Source: an uncultured Clostridia bacterium
GTDB taxonomy: Bacteria > Bacillota > Clostridia > Oscillospirales > Ruminococcaceae
Reading direction: 5' to 3'
NCBI GenBank assembly: GCA_945931735.1
Contig: CAMEPN010000166.1
Location: 1-5,029, forward strand
DNA length: 5,029 nucleotides
The notes under the pieces: generated by a model
What the model saw: only the letters and a program-made list of their open reading frames with translations
Databases searched by the model: none
Told to the model about the DNA's origin: nothing
Part shown: positions 4,264 through 5,029 of the stretch, piece after piece
Layout: every line of letters starts with the position of its first letter
Position numbering within the stretch: the first letter of the stretch is position 1
Made by a program: the position numbers and the translations under genes

Positions 4264-5029
4264 TTAGTCCTTCTTCGCGAACTCGTCTGCATACATATTC
4301 TGCATTTCAACGAGGTGATCGTACTTAGCCTTGCTGTTTGCAACTGCCTTGTCGAACAGAACAGTAGCTCTCTCAGGGTTAGCACGCATGAGCGAGTTGT
4401 AACGAACCTCTCTCATCATGAATGCCTTGTAATCGCCGGTAGGAGCCTTGCTGTCGAGCGAGAACGGGGACTTGCCCTCGTCTGCAAGAGCAGGGTTAAA
4501 TCTGAACAGATGCCAGTAACCTGCCTCAACAGCTTCCTTCTCAACCTGCTGAGCGATGGTCAGACCGCCCTTGATACCGTGGTTGATGCAGGGTGCGTAA
4601 GCGATGATCAGAGAAGGTCCGTCATAAGCCTCAGCCTCTGCGATTGCCTTCAGGCACTGGTTGCGGTCAGCACCCATTGCTATCTGTGCAACGTAAACGT
4701 AGCCGTAGCTCATTGCAATGCCTGCGAGATCCTTCTTCTTAACGTCCTTACCGCCTGCTGCGAACTGTGCAACTGCGCCGACGTTGGTAGCCTTGGAAGC
4801 CTGTCCGCCTGTGTTAGAGTAAACCTCGGTATCGAATACGAAGATGTTTACGTTCTTGCCGGAAGCAATAACGTGGTCAAGTCCGCCGTAACCGATATCG
4901 TAAGCCCAACCGTCGCCGCCGAAGATCCACTGGCTCTTCTTGGAGAGGTAGTTCTTGAGCTTCAGAACCTCTGCAACCAGCGGCTCGCTTGCGCACTTGC
5001 AGTTCTCGAACGCCTCAACGAGGTTCTTT
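4264..5029 (-). CDS. nifJ: Pyruvate:ferredoxin (flavodoxin) oxidoreductase, C-terminal fragment (5' end outside window)
   Basis: The reading frame is open from the window edge to the TAA at 4266-4264, giving the last 254 residues of a protein normally near 1,170-1,180. The enzyme oxidatively decarboxylates pyruvate with CoA to acetyl-CoA and CO2, passing electrons to ferredoxin in the cytosol of anaerobes. The thiamine-diphosphate and Mg-binding segment is plain: GDGWAYDIGYGGLDH (fragment residues 38-52), then DTEVYSNTGGQ (66-76). The later APCINHG cysteine (fragment residue 147) corresponds to the fourth ligand of the proximal 4Fe-4S cluster in the Desulfovibrio africanus enzyme. CxC near the window edge (fragment residues 10 and 12) lies in the same domain. 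The internal ATG at 4713 is not the gene start. Codon choice is strongly biased (mostly AAG for Lys and GCN with few rare codons), as expected for a highly expressed fermentation enzyme. The gene ends at a shared terminator. Confidence 0.96.
   Translation of the reverse strand, partial: KNLVEAFENCKCASEPLVAEVLKLKNYLSKKSQWIFGGDGWAYDIGYGGLDHVIASGKNVNIFVFDTEVYSNTGGQASKATNVGAVAQFAAGGKDVKKKDLAGIAMSYGYVYVAQIAMGADRNQCLKAIAEAEAYDGPSLIIAYAPCINHGIKGGLTIAQQVEKEAVEAGYWHLFRFNPALADEGKSPFSLDSKAPTGDYKAFMMREVRYNSLMRANPERATVLFDKAVANSKAKYDHLVEMQNMYADEFAKKD

Overview
The window looks like chromosomal DNA of an anaerobic member of the Clostridia, most like a Ruminococcus-type Oscillospiraceae. The reasons are the IspH–ribosomal protein S1 fusion (known from Clostridia), the cmk–plsC–ispH/S1 gene order, a pyruvate:ferredoxin oxidoreductase, and strong AGGAGG-type ribosome binding sites. 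The genus is inference. I saw no rRNA, tRNA, CRISPR array, transposase or riboswitch.

Left, plus strand (1-2804): the 3' end of cmk (cytidylate kinase), plsC (1-acyl-glycerol-3-phosphate acyltransferase) and a fused ispH–S1 gene. They are packed with overlapping stop and start codons and end at a strong intrinsic terminator. The operon joins nucleotide and lipid precursor supply, isoprenoid synthesis and a translation-linked RNA-binding protein. Inside the fusion, exactly at the domain junction, there is a near-perfect Shine-Dalgarno followed by an in-frame ATG. Codon use also shifts sharply there, which suggests the S1 half may also be made alone.

Middle (2819-4241): an accessory-looking cassette. 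Two overlapping minus-strand genes encode small unrecognised membrane proteins, each ending in a CxxC-x10-CxxC zinc ribbon. A single-domain XRE/Cro-type regulator is divergent from them. The 117-bp gap between holds a fully consensus promoter for the membrane pair (TTGACA, 17 bp, TATAAT), with two copies of a 15-bp near-palindrome. One copy fills the -35/-10 spacer and the other lies at the expected transcription start. This reads as a self-contained, tightly repressed membrane module and is the most novel-looking part of the window. The membrane genes are visibly AT-richer than their flanks.

Right, minus strand (4264-5029): the C-terminal part of pyruvate:ferredoxin oxidoreductase (nifJ/por), running off the window edge. 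A bidirectional terminator separates it from the regulator gene.
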